A stretch of 22,265 nt of DNA, taken from an uncultured Lachnospiraceae bacterium (GTDB lineage Bacteria > Bacillota > Clostridia > Lachnospirales > Lachnospiraceae). The stretch lies in contig CADBTX010000161.1 in the NCBI GenBank assembly GCA_902797705.1, forward strand, positions 1-22,265, written 5' to 3'. The notes beneath the pieces are model-generated. The model was not told where the DNA came from, made no database searches, and worked only from the letters and a program-made list of their open reading frames with translations. Position 1 is the stretch's first letter; each line of letters opens with the position of its first letter. Both the position numbers and the translations under genes were made by a program. Below, piece by piece: positions 7,474 through 15,275 of the stretch.

Positions 7474-7502
7474 ATTATATATTTTATTGAATAAAACGTC
7501 AA
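7474..7502 (-). promoter_or_regulatory. Sigma-A promoter for 7402-2620 operon
   Basis: On the - strand TTGACG (7502-7497) and TATAAT (7479-7474) are separated by exactly 17 bases. The start would lie near 7467, giving a leader of about 65 bases. The spacer contains a perfect palindrome, listed separately. Confidence 0.8.
7482..7496. promoter_or_regulatory. Palindrome in promoter spacer, possible operator
   Basis: TTTTATT and AATAAAA are perfect 7-base arms around a central G. It fills 15 of the 17 bases between the -35 and -10 hexamers, where a repressor would block polymerase. The AT-rich composition makes chance occurrence more likely than usual, so this is only a candidate. Confidence 0.4.
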
Positions 7503-7519
7503 AACCAAAAGATAAGCGC

Positions 7520-9283
7520 TTATTCTCCGTTGTACTCGGCATAGAGATCCATATCAGAGTCTACAATAAGACCGGTTTCCACCGCCTCACCATGAACGTC
7601 CTTAAATCCCCTGACACAGCCCCATATCCCGTCACTGTCGCTTTCTCCGTTATCCACCGGAAGGTAATCAAGCGCCTTTCCCCTTTCCCCGGCGATGGTC
7701 ATATTTCCCCAGGAAAAGTGGAACCTGACAAGACAATAGCTGTTCTCATCAGCATAATATCTGTCAAGAAAAGAAAGCCTGTTTTCAAGCCACTTTCTAA
7801 GGTCTCCGGCATTGCGGTCAGTTCCGGACCCTGTATAGCTCACACTGTTTAAGAAATTACTCATAAACATTGAAGTCTCCGTGTCCGAAAAACTGTTATG
7901 GAAGTTGTTGTCGAGAAGACCGTGCATTATGGGTGAAAAGCTTTCCCTGTAATACTCTTCTGCGGCCTTCCTGAATCTGGGGGAAGCCTCCAGACCGGAA
8001 AAGAAGAGTTCACCGAAATCATTGAAATATCTGGATCTCACCTCCAGCTCCTCATGATAGGGTCCTGTGGATATATGGGCGCAGGTACAGTCAAAATCCC
8101 ACAGCGGCCCCGCATGTATCTTCCCGTCTTCCGAAAGATAGAAGTACAGGCTGTCCCTGTCTATGTCGGTCTGTACGAAAAAATCCTGAAGCATGTACAT
8201 TTGGATAAAGGAAGGAAGATCAATATATCTTTCGTAATCCCCGTCCCTTTCGGTTTCCTCCAGCGCTTCTATAAAAAAGGCCTCAAGTCTTTCCGCCTCT
8301 TCATCCGAAAGTCCCTTTGGATAGTGGATCGCCACATGATCCCCCTTATACTTAAAATAGTGCTCCCTCAGCTTATATTTTGTGTCATATTCATACAGTG
8401 CATAGGCTTCATCCTTAAGCATCTCCGGAGCCTGGACATTATGGGACAGCTGGTAGAGCCCCGTATATCTCCCATTGACATAGAGATTAAAGAACCTGCT
8501 GTCTGTCACCGAAATATGGCCCATCTCCCTTGCCGCCTGATAGGCCGCCTCATTTTTCAATAAAACCGTAGCATATTGTCCGTTTGATTTTAGCACCCAT
8601 TTTTTCCCGGGATCCATCCCAAAAAGCGACATCCTCGCGGAGAGGTTCAGATTATAGGGCTTCTCCCCAAAATCATCAAAGGAAGTATTTCCGTGACGGG
8701 ATAATTCTCCCTTACACACTATGTCCACTGACCCGTCGGGGTTTATAAGCTTTATATTGGCTTCAGCCTCGGGCTTAACAGCCGCATTTCTGTCAGTGGC
8801 GTTTACGATATCCATAGCGTTTTCAGAAACGGTAAGATACATGGTGGGGAGATGATCCGCGAACATGAACTGGATATATCCGTCAAAGAGAAGCTCATTT
8901 CCGGGGCCTAAGATCCTCATTGTCACTATCTCCCGGTCCCTCTCATGTGCGAAATCAAATATCTCCTCGTTATTTCCAAAGGGAACGCCGTCTATCTCAA
9001 GGGTCTCAAAATGTGAAAAAGCAAGTTCCATGATCCCCGCTGATGAAAACTCAGTTGGAATGCATGCAAGAAAAAAAGACTCATCTTCCGTGGGAGAAAG
9101 TCTTATACCGGAGCTGTTACGGGATGAAAAAGAAATATCCTCAGTTATATCATGTACTTCAAGGTAATCGGAAAGCAGGCTAAATGAAAACCTCTTCTCC
9201 ATGAAAAAAAGAAGGGGTATCGAAATAAAGAAAAGCAATATGGCAGAAAGCATGATAAGGGCTTTCCTGCTAAAGGGCTTCAT
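7520..9283 (-). CDS. CotH-family kinase domain protein, membrane anchored
   Basis: About 587 residues. An N-terminal hydrophobic segment (about 9-28) puts the rest outside the membrane. The CotH domain runs from about 150 to 480: 'KGELSRHGNTSFDDFGEKPYNL' (about 192-213), the lysine-bearing 'GKKWVLKSN' (227-235), the 'NLYVNGRYTGLYQL' block (267-280), and the acidic catalytic motif GPLWDFDC (about 393-400). CotH is a secreted, atypical protein kinase in Bacillus spore coats; non-spore relatives are common. The ATG at 9283 overlaps the upstream stop as TGATG; a TTG one codon earlier (9286) is equally placed for the AGAGG site. It is the third gene after a VTC and a DUF4956 protein, a combination that suggests phosphotransfer at the cell surface. 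A 12-base palindrome over the stop (7512-7523) is too weak to call a terminator. Confidence 0.88.
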   Translation of the reverse strand: MKPFSRKALIMLSAILLFFISIPLLFFMEKRFSFSLLSDYLEVHDITEDISFSSRNSSGIRLSPTEDESFFLACIPTEFSSAGIMELAFSHFETLEIDGVPFGNNEEIFDFAHERDREIVTMRILGPGNELLFDGYIQFMFADHLPTMYLTVSENAMDIVNATDRNAAVKPEAEANIKLINPDGSVDIVCKGELSRHGNTSFDDFGEKPYNLNLSARMSLFGMDPGKKWVLKSNGQYATVLLKNEAAYQAAREMGHISVTDSRFFNLYVNGRYTGLYQLSHNVQAPEMLKDEAYALYEYDTKYKLREHYFKYKGDHVAIHYPKGLSDEEAERLEAFFIEALEETERDGDYERYIDLPSFIQMYMLQDFFVQTDIDRDSLYFYLSEDGKIHAGPLWDFDCTCAHISTGPYHEELEVRSRYFNDFGELFFSGLEASPRFRKAAEEYYRESFSPIMHGLLDNNFHNSFSDTETSMFMSNFLNSVSYTGSGTDRNAGDLRKWLENRLSFLDRYYADENSYCLVRFHFSWGNMTIAGERGKALDYLPVDNGESDSDGIWGCVRGFKDVHGEAVETGLIVDSDMDLYAEYNGE

Positions 9284-9957
9284 CAAAAACCAACCTCTCC
9301 CTCATGGGAAAGAACAGATACCGATGAGACTCCCGGCAAATCAGACAGCGTTTCAGAAAGGGAATTCCTGTCCTTTGTTCTTAGTTCAAAGACCATTTCA
9401 AGATTTTCGCCGCTTATCACCCTGGATTTTTCCTCAAAGAAAGCAGCGTTCTTACGTACTTCCTCAGTGATCCTTTTCCCCGCTTCCTTTGTGCCGTTTA
9501 CAACAAGGATCACCGGAGCCTTTATCACAGGGAGACGGTCAAGTACAAATATCACTGCTGTTGCTGCAAGAGAAAGGATGATGGCCACCTCGGCAAGACC
9601 CGCACCGCAGATGATCCCGGCGGAAATGGCCCAGAAAAGGAAGGCGAGATCCATGGCGTCCTTTACAGCCGTTCTGAAGCGGACGATGGACAATGCGCCC
9701 ACCATACCGAGACTTATCACAACGCTGGACTGCACTGCAAGAATGATGGCCGCTGTTATGACGGACATAAGCACCAGAGATATGTTAAAGCTTCTCGAAT
9801 AGAAGGTCTTTTTCGTCAAAAACCTGTAGGCCAGGAAAATATACAATCCTATACATAAGGAAAAAAGCATTACTATAAGGATCTGGGAGGTGGTTAATTC
9901 AACATTGGCATAACCCTCCAGAAAAGATCTCTTGAAAATATTAGAAAATGTAGCCAT
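9283..9957 (-). CDS. DUF4956 multi-pass membrane protein
   Basis: The 224-residue product has about four transmembrane helices in its first 145 residues (around 26-46, 58-76, 77-95 and 107-145, the last probably two segments). Between them lies the family's hallmark block GMVGALSIVRFRTAVKDAMDL (about 84-105), with conserved basic residues next to the membrane. A soluble C-terminal domain of about 75 residues follows. Known members sit beside VTC polyphosphate-polymerase domain genes, as here (three-base gap upstream) and often CotH genes (overlapping downstream). A transport or scaffold role for the phosphorylated product is plausible but unproven. The ATG has GGAG seven bases upstream, inside the end of the VTC gene. 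Confidence 0.9.
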   Translation of the reverse strand: MATFSNIFKRSFLEGYANVELTTSQILIVMLFSLCIGLYIFLAYRFLTKKTFYSRSFNISLVLMSVITAAIILAVQSSVVISLGMVGALSIVRFRTAVKDAMDLAFLFWAISAGIICGAGLAEVAIILSLAATAVIFVLDRLPVIKAPVILVVNGTKEAGKRITEEVRKNAAFFEEKSRVISGENLEMVFELRTKDRNSLSETLSDLPGVSSVSVLSHEGEVGF

Positions 9958-9960
9958 TAT

Positions 9961-10698
9961 CTACTCCGCTTTCTTAAATACAGGGAAGCCCGAAGAAAGG
10001 ATCCCGTTATTTGTAAATTTTCTTGCAAGTGCATATTTGGAAAAGGAGGTCCTTCTCATGTAACCGTCCTCTATGATATGTGCCACATGATCCGGAAGAA
10101 AGCCGTCATACTTTACTTCCATCAGATTCACATTACCCTGCAGCACCGGACGGCAGCAAAGAGGGCGATCCGAGAAAAAGCCATCTATTTCCAAAGAGGA
10201 GCGGATATTCCTGTCAAAGGTCACACGGACATTTCCCTCCTTTAAGACAAAGGGTGTCCGTTCATACTCCACTATGACCCTGGGACGGAGAAGCCTGGTC
10301 CTTGAAAGGATAAAGAAGGACGCTAAAAGAGGTTCCCCCTCCTTAAGGAAGGGCCGGCCCTTAAGGATATCCTCACATTCTTCCCTTCCTATCCTGCAGG
10401 AATCCTTGGCGATAAGATCTCCCTTCCGCCTTTTCCGCTCTAAGGTTATCACGCTGTCACTTTGATCATAGATACGGATCCGCCATTTTTCCCGGGTATC
10501 GACGCCGTTTATATTTTCCCGTAAGAAGCTGTCATGATGATCGTCAAAATAGACGCTCCTTATGCTGTAAAAGCCCTTTTCGGATACATGGGGATCCTTA
10601 TGAAGAGCGGCTTTCAGCCTTTCTTCAATGGGGAAAAGCCTTTCCTCAGGCTCCAGATATTTATACTCATGTCTGAAACGAACACTGTCATTTAACAT
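9961..10698 (-). CDS. VTC-domain polyphosphate polymerase-like protein
   Basis: A 245-residue soluble protein made almost wholly of a VTC (triphosphate-tunnel) domain. The basic and acidic tunnel residues known from yeast Vtc4 have clear counterparts: R7/R9 and K13 (RFRHEYK), R73 and R75 (KWRIRIY), E87-R88-K89 and K98, E144/R147 (VEYER), R158 and R163, E194 and K196 (MEVK), and S220-K221 (FSKYA). With all of these kept it should be able to bind polyphosphate or NTP and metal. It lacks the SPX domain and membrane helices of Vtc4; the DUF4956 neighbour may supply the membrane part. The start has no ribosome binding site: the -10 hexamer ends six bases before the ATG, so the message is probably leaderless. 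The domain starts by residue 7 and an in-frame stop lies upstream, so no other start fits. Confidence 0.9.
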   Translation of the reverse strand: MLNDSVRFRHEYKYLEPEERLFPIEERLKAALHKDPHVSEKGFYSIRSVYFDDHHDSFLRENINGVDTREKWRIRIYDQSDSVITLERKRRKGDLIAKDSCRIGREECEDILKGRPFLKEGEPLLASFFILSRTRLLRPRVIVEYERTPFVLKEGNVRVTFDRNIRSSLEIDGFFSDRPLCCRPVLQGNVNLMEVKYDGFLPDHVAHIIEDGYMRRTSFSKYALARKFTNNGILSSGFPVFKKAE

Positions 10699-10704
10699 CA
10701 GGAA

Positions 10705-10733
10705 ATTATAGCACAGCCTTAATTATCTCTCAA
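10705..10733 (-). promoter_or_regulatory. Promoter of the VTC-DUF4956-CotH operon
   Basis: On the - strand TTGAGA (10733-10728), a 17-base spacer and a consensus TATAAT (10710-10705). With the usual six-base gap the first transcribed base is the A of the ATG at 10698. This sets the three genes apart from recO, which ends 48 bases upstream without a visible terminator. Confidence 0.8.
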
Positions 10734-10746
10734 ATCTCTATAGGAA

Positions 10747-11394
10747 CTAAAAGAGCTGATCCATGATCTGAAGGGAGCTGAAATCATGCCTTACGGCTCG
10801 CTGCCTGAAATAAAGGGCAGCATCTGTAAGCTCCGACAGAAGCTTTGCGCTCAGCTTAAAGGTAAAGAGTTTCTCCGGCTCTGTATCCACTATGAAACCA
10901 ATGGTATGCTTTAATCCCGGGATCTCTTCCTTTTCCCGTGGAAGAAGGGGCAGTTCTCCTTCAATGGAAATGATCTTTATCTCAAAAACCGCTCTGATTA
11001 GCTCATTTTCAAAATCCCCCCTTAAAAGTGCCAGCAGGGAGGAATAGATAAGGGATATAAGAGGCCTGTCCTCAACATTTTCTCTTGAGTAATAGTCGGC
11101 AAATTCAAGAAAATAGCTCCCCAGATAGAAGGCATCCAGGTCCTTTCTTATATCTTCAAAATAATTACTGATCTCCGTATCCCTGAGATTATATGCGCTC
11201 CTCCCCTCTGTAAGAAGAAAAGTTCCGAAAACAAAGGGCTCAGTGGAAGCCATAAGCTTATTTCCCGGACGTTTTACATTTCTCGCAAAAACCGTGATCT
11301 TCCCTCTCTCAATGGTGAGCAGGGTAAGACGCCGGTCAAATTCGGAATAGTCGGCGCTTTTAATGATGACGCCGTGGAGCTTAAGAATATCCAT
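10747..11394 (-). CDS. recO: DNA repair protein RecO, short and cysteine-free
   Basis: 215 residues. The N-terminal OB fold is evident ('HGVIIKSADYSEFDRRLTLLTIERGKITVFARNVKR', then 'KLMASTEPFVFGTFLL'), followed by the helical C-terminal part ('YFLEFADYYSRENVEDRPLISLIYSSLLAL'). RecO loads RecA with RecR in gap repair. The protein is about 30-40 residues shorter than usual and contains no cysteine, so the CxxC...CxxC zinc site common in Gram-positive RecO, expected after 'GELPLL', is missing. It lies five bases after era, the standard clostridial order. The Shine-Dalgarno site is weak (GAG overlapping the era stop), suggesting translation coupled to era. Confidence 0.9.
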   Translation of the reverse strand: MDILKLHGVIIKSADYSEFDRRLTLLTIERGKITVFARNVKRPGNKLMASTEPFVFGTFLLTEGRSAYNLRDTEISNYFEDIRKDLDAFYLGSYFLEFADYYSRENVEDRPLISLIYSSLLALLRGDFENELIRAVFEIKIISIEGELPLLPREKEEIPGLKHTIGFIVDTEPEKLFTFKLSAKLLSELTDAALYFRQRAVRHDFSSLQIMDQLF

Positions 11395-11399
11395 CTTAC

Positions 11400-12299
11400 T
11401 CAGATCCCGTCATCCCTGAAGCCAAAGGAGCGGATACCCTTTTCATCATTTCTCCAGTCCTTCTTCACCTTTACCCAGAGCCTCAGCATAACCTTTTTAT
11501 CCAGAAGCTTTTCCGCCTCTATCCTTGCGGCAGTACCTATCTTTTTCAGCATCTGTCCTTCTTTTCCGATGATCATTCCCTTGTGGGACTTCTTTTCACA
11601 AAAGATATCCGCGTCGATCTCCCACCGGTCCGAAAGCTCCTTCATCTGCTCTATCTCCACATGGGTGCCGTGGGGAACCTCCTCCGAAAGATTTCTTAGC
11701 AGCTGTTCCCGGATAAGCTCTGCCACAATATTTCTCTCAGTCTCATCCGTAACGGTCTCCTCGTCATAGAAGGGTTCTCCGTAGGGAAGGAGCCTGAACA
11801 CCGCGGACAGCAGTTCTTCACGCCCGATACTGTGTTTCGCGGATATCGGTATTATGTCCTGAAAATCCATGAGATCCCTGTAAACGTCAATGATCTCCGG
11901 CAAAAGACTGTCCTTTACCGTATCTCTTTTATTTATCAGGAGTATCACAGGGACGCCGCTTTTCTTTAAGAGCTCCGCAATGGATCTTTCACCCTCACTT
12001 AAACCCGGCACCGGCTCCACCAGCCACAGGACGCAGTCCGCATCGTCAATTGTGCCGATGGCCGCCCTGTCCATGTATTCTCCCAGCTTATTCCTGGCCT
12101 TATGTATCCCGGGGGTATCTAAAAAGACTATCTGTCCCCTGTCCTCGGTGTAAACCGTCATCATCCTCTTTCTTGTGGTCTGGGGCTTTCTCGAGGTTAT
12201 GGAAAGCTTCATCCCGATAAGATGGTTCATAAGGGTGGATTTACCTACATTAGGCCGTCCTATAAGGGCTGCATAGCCCGCTCTTTTCTCAATTTCCAT
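11400..12299 (-). CDS. era: GTPase Era
   Basis: 299 residues, normal length. G1 GRPNVGKS (14-21), G3 DTPG (61-64), G4 NKRD (123-126) and G5 SAK (153-155) are present, then a KH domain with GMIIGKEG (241-248) and the ending 'LRLWVKVKKDWRN'. Era binds the 3' end of 16S rRNA and assists 30S subunit assembly at the membrane. Its ATG overlaps the stop of the preceding M16C protease gene in a TAATG, so the two are translationally coupled; recO follows after five bases. Confidence 0.97.
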   Translation of the reverse strand: MEIEKRAGYAALIGRPNVGKSTLMNHLIGMKLSITSRKPQTTRKRMMTVYTEDRGQIVFLDTPGIHKARNKLGEYMDRAAIGTIDDADCVLWLVEPVPGLSEGERSIAELLKKSGVPVILLINKRDTVKDSLLPEIIDVYRDLMDFQDIIPISAKHSIGREELLSAVFRLLPYGEPFYDEETVTDETERNIVAELIREQLLRNLSEEVPHGTHVEIEQMKELSDRWEIDADIFCEKKSHKGMIIGKEGQMLKKIGTAARIEAEKLLDKKVMLRLWVKVKKDWRNDEKGIRSFGFRDDGI

Positions 12300-15220
12300 T
12301 AATTCAGGGTCCTTATGTTTTTAAAGAGATCCTTTGAATCCCCAATCTTTTCCTCAGATCCGAGAACACACACAAATTCCGAATCCTTAAGGCATTCCAT
12401 GTAGGGAGAAAGGGAGCGGATCTTTTCTGCATTGCAGTTAATTACCTCATCCCTCTCTCTCTGCACATCCTCTTTTGTGATCCCGGAGAGAAAAGCTGAC
12501 CTGCTGCGAAGTCCCTTTGCTCTGGGATTTAAGGGATGATCAAGGGATGAGACGGCTCCGATCACATATTTTGTCATATCCCGGGTGCCGGCGTTAAAGT
12601 TCCGCACATAGTCCGCCGCCCCGTTAAAGATGTCCATGGTCTCTTTTAAATTCGGATCCCTGTAGGATACAAAGTAGGAATCACCGTATCTCGCAAAGGA
12701 GCTCATGCACCCGTAGGCTCCGCCCTTTACCCGGACGTTCATCCAGAGATAATCGTATCCCATGATGACCTTCAATACCTTGAGGGCGCCGCTATATTTT
12801 AAGCCTGCTCTGGTGAAGTCCCCTGCAGCTGCCACGTACTGCACCTGTGATGCGGTGCGGATACCCTCGCTTACAGTGGTAACTTCGAATCCCTCACTGA
12901 CATCCTCTGCCGGATCATCATTCAATGTTCCTGCATATTTACTTCCAAGGGTCTTAAGGGTTTCCAGGCTCTCCCGGTCTCCCGTCAGATCAAAGGACAG
13001 GGTGTCCTTCCTCAGGATCAGTCTCCTGACAGTCTCAAGTTTCTCCCTGAGGTCATCAAATACATTGTCCAGATCCTCTATAATGCCGGAGATAAAGTCA
13101 TAGAAGAATACTCCTCCGGTCTTCTCCGCAAAATCAGCTGTTGCAGACAGATGGGCGGAAGCCCTGACAGCTGCAGTGATATGCCCTGCGGAAACAAGCT
13201 TATCGGAAAGACGGCTCTTCATCATGGAGAGCACCTCGGAAACACGCTTTTTATCCGAAAGATCCGATGTTTCAAGGATCTCCGGTATTATCTTAAAGGC
13301 AAAATCCTCACTTCCCTTAAGATACCGGCCCTGGGCCTCTATAAAGCACAGCGGATCGTTCTTTTTCCCGTTTCGCTGGTAACTTCCGATACTGAAGAAT
13401 ATACCGCCGCTATGGAGATTTATCTCATTATTTAGATCCAGATAGCTGTGATCCTTTGTATTAAGCTGTCCCATCAAGGATACAAAAAGCGCCGCATAAG
13501 GGATAAGATCCTTCGGAAGCTTCTTAAGCTCAAATTCAAAGTTCAGATAGCTAATGCCGTTGGTAAAGATATCATGGAACAGATAATCTGTGTTCCCCTC
13601 TCTTATAAGTTCATTATCAAATCCCTCAGCCTTTTTCTCAAGATCCTCTATTTTAAGCATGGGGATTGTCTTAAGTTCTTCCTCGGTGCTTGGTTCATCC
13701 TGGTATTTCTTAAGGGCCGCGGTTTCCTTAATAAGTTCCTCTATCTCCTTTTCGGATAGGCTGTCCTTAAATTTCTTTAAGCGCTCCGCCGCTTTTGCTT
13801 CCTTCCTGGCAGTAAGTCCCTTTTCCGGCTTTAATACCACAACAGAGGAAAAACTGTTATCTATAAGGTATCTCTTTATAAGATCCTCAAAATATCCCTT
13901 TTCAACCTCCTCCTTCAGCTTCTTAAAAACATCATTGGATTCGATGTGGATAAAGGGCTTGTCATCATCATAGAGCCAGCTGTCGAGGCTCTGAAGACCG
14001 TACATCAGACCCCTTGGGTATGAGCCGAAATCAGCTTCACGGTATCTGAACTCAAAGATATTGATAGCTGCAAGAAGTGCCTTTTTATCCAGTCCCTTTT
14101 CAACCTCGGAATTCAGTACCTCTGAAACGGTATCAAGGAATTCCTGTTTTTTCTCAATATCGGATTTTTTTATAGTTACGGAGAACACAGGCTGGAGTAT
14201 GCCGTTATCGTATCCTCCGTCCACATCCTGTCCGATCCCCCGGTCTAAAAGCGTCTGGGAAAGAGGCGCTCCGGGAACATCGAGAAGGGCATAGGACAGG
14301 ATCTGGAAAGCGATATAGATTTCCGGATCCAGATTGTCCCCTATGACATAATTTAAGGAAATATAGGTATTCTCCTTCTCATCATCCTCCTCTGTGATGG
14401 AATAGCTCTCTTCGATGTAGTTCTGTTTTTTGAAGGGCTCCTGTTTCTTAAGGGCGCTGTCGATCTCCTCAAAGGAATAGTCCTTTAAGTATTCCCTGTC
14501 CAGAAAATCCAGTGCCTCGGCCATATCGAGATCGCCGTAGAGATAGATATATGAGTTTGAAGGGTGATAATACTTTTCGTGGAGCTCCTTAAACCTTTTG
14601 TAGCTTAAGTCAGGGATATGCTCCGGATCACCGCCGGAATCAAGGGCGTATCTGGTATCCGGGAACAGGGATCTGTTTATGGCATGCCCCAGGACATCAT
14701 CGGGGGATGAGTAGGCTCCCTTCATCTCGTTATAGACCACACCGTTAAAGATTATGGGCTCCTCCGGAGAATTGATCTCGTAATGCCAGCCCTCCTGCTT
14801 AAAGATCTCCTCCCTCTTATAGATATTGGGATGGAGCACCGCATCCATGTAGACATCCACCAGATTCTTAAAGTCCGCCTTATTGGTGCTGGCAACGGGA
14901 TAGACCGTCTTATCCGGATAGGTCATGGCGTTAAGGAAGGTATTGAGGCTTCCCTTGGCAAGTTCAATAAAGGGATCCTTTACAGGAAACTTGTCCGAAC
15001 CGCAGAGCACCGAATGCTCCAGGATATGAGGCGCCCCGGTGCTGTCCATGGGCGGGGTCCTGAAGCCGATATAGAAAACCTTATTTTTATCGTCATTTTC
15101 AAGGAGCATGAATCTGGCCCCGCTCTTTTTATGCTTTAATCTGTATCCTGTGGAATGAAGATCCGGGATATCCCTTTTTTCCAGCAGATCATAGGAATCC
15201 TTTATCCTGTTAAAATCCAT
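12299..15220 (-). CDS. M16C (PreP-type) insulinase-family metalloprotease
   Basis: 973 residues, the usual size for a single-chain M16C enzyme built of two halves joined by a helical linker. The inverted zinc motif HILEH is at H65-E68-H69 with the distal glutamate ligand E165 in 'VVYNEMKGAY', so it should be catalytically competent. 'CGSDKFPVKDPFIELAKGSLNTFLNAMTYPDKTVYPVAS' after it is the classic PreP/falcilysin block, and the R/Y binding region 'RVKGGAYG' lies in the C-terminal half. There is no signal peptide, so it probably degrades oligopeptides in the cytoplasm. The ATG has AAAGG about ten bases upstream; its stop overlaps era. Confidence 0.95.
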   Translation of the reverse strand: MDFNRIKDSYDLLEKRDIPDLHSTGYRLKHKKSGARFMLLENDDKNKVFYIGFRTPPMDSTGAPHILEHSVLCGSDKFPVKDPFIELAKGSLNTFLNAMTYPDKTVYPVASTNKADFKNLVDVYMDAVLHPNIYKREEIFKQEGWHYEINSPEEPIIFNGVVYNEMKGAYSSPDDVLGHAINRSLFPDTRYALDSGGDPEHIPDLSYKRFKELHEKYYHPSNSYIYLYGDLDMAEALDFLDREYLKDYSFEEIDSALKKQEPFKKQNYIEESYSITEEDDEKENTYISLNYVIGDNLDPEIYIAFQILSYALLDVPGAPLSQTLLDRGIGQDVDGGYDNGILQPVFSVTIKKSDIEKKQEFLDTVSEVLNSEVEKGLDKKALLAAINIFEFRYREADFGSYPRGLMYGLQSLDSWLYDDDKPFIHIESNDVFKKLKEEVEKGYFEDLIKRYLIDNSFSSVVVLKPEKGLTARKEAKAAERLKKFKDSLSEKEIEELIKETAALKKYQDEPSTEEELKTIPMLKIEDLEKKAEGFDNELIREGNTDYLFHDIFTNGISYLNFEFELKKLPKDLIPYAALFVSLMGQLNTKDHSYLDLNNEINLHSGGIFFSIGSYQRNGKKNDPLCFIEAQGRYLKGSEDFAFKIIPEILETSDLSDKKRVSEVLSMMKSRLSDKLVSAGHITAAVRASAHLSATADFAEKTGGVFFYDFISGIIEDLDNVFDDLREKLETVRRLILRKDTLSFDLTGDRESLETLKTLGSKYAGTLNDDPAEDVSEGFEVTTVSEGIRTASQVQYVAAAGDFTRAGLKYSGALKVLKVIMGYDYLWMNVRVKGGAYGCMSSFARYGDSYFVSYRDPNLKETMDIFNGAADYVRNFNAGTRDMTKYVIGAVSSLDHPLNPRAKGLRSRSAFLSGITKEDVQRERDEVINCNAEKIRSLSPYMECLKDSEFVCVLGSEEKIGDSKDLFKNIRTLN

Positions 15221-15246
15221 TTATTTCTAACCTTTCTTTTAATGCA

Positions 15247-15255
15247 TGTATACCA
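15247..15255 (-). promoter_or_regulatory. Possible extended -10 promoter before the M16C-era-recO genes
   Basis: On the - strand TGG-TATACA (15255-15247) fits an extended -10 element (TGn plus a 5/6 hexamer). The matching -35 region is poor (TTTAAT at 17 bases). It lies in the 55-base gap between the patatin gene and the M16C gene. Low certainty; read-through from upstream may suffice. Confidence 0.3.
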
Positions 15256-15275
15256 AAAGTCACATTTTGATTAAA

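Noticed and set aside
7403..7519. T-box riboswitch for glyQS/alaS
   Set aside because: The predicted leader is only about 65 bases and lacks the T-box sequence, specifier stem and antiterminator; the gap before glyQS is 25 bases.
7512..7523. Palindrome ATAAGCGCTTAT over the CotH stop as a terminator
   Set aside because: With no spare loop bases the stem is only four or so pairs, and the T-runs after it are broken.
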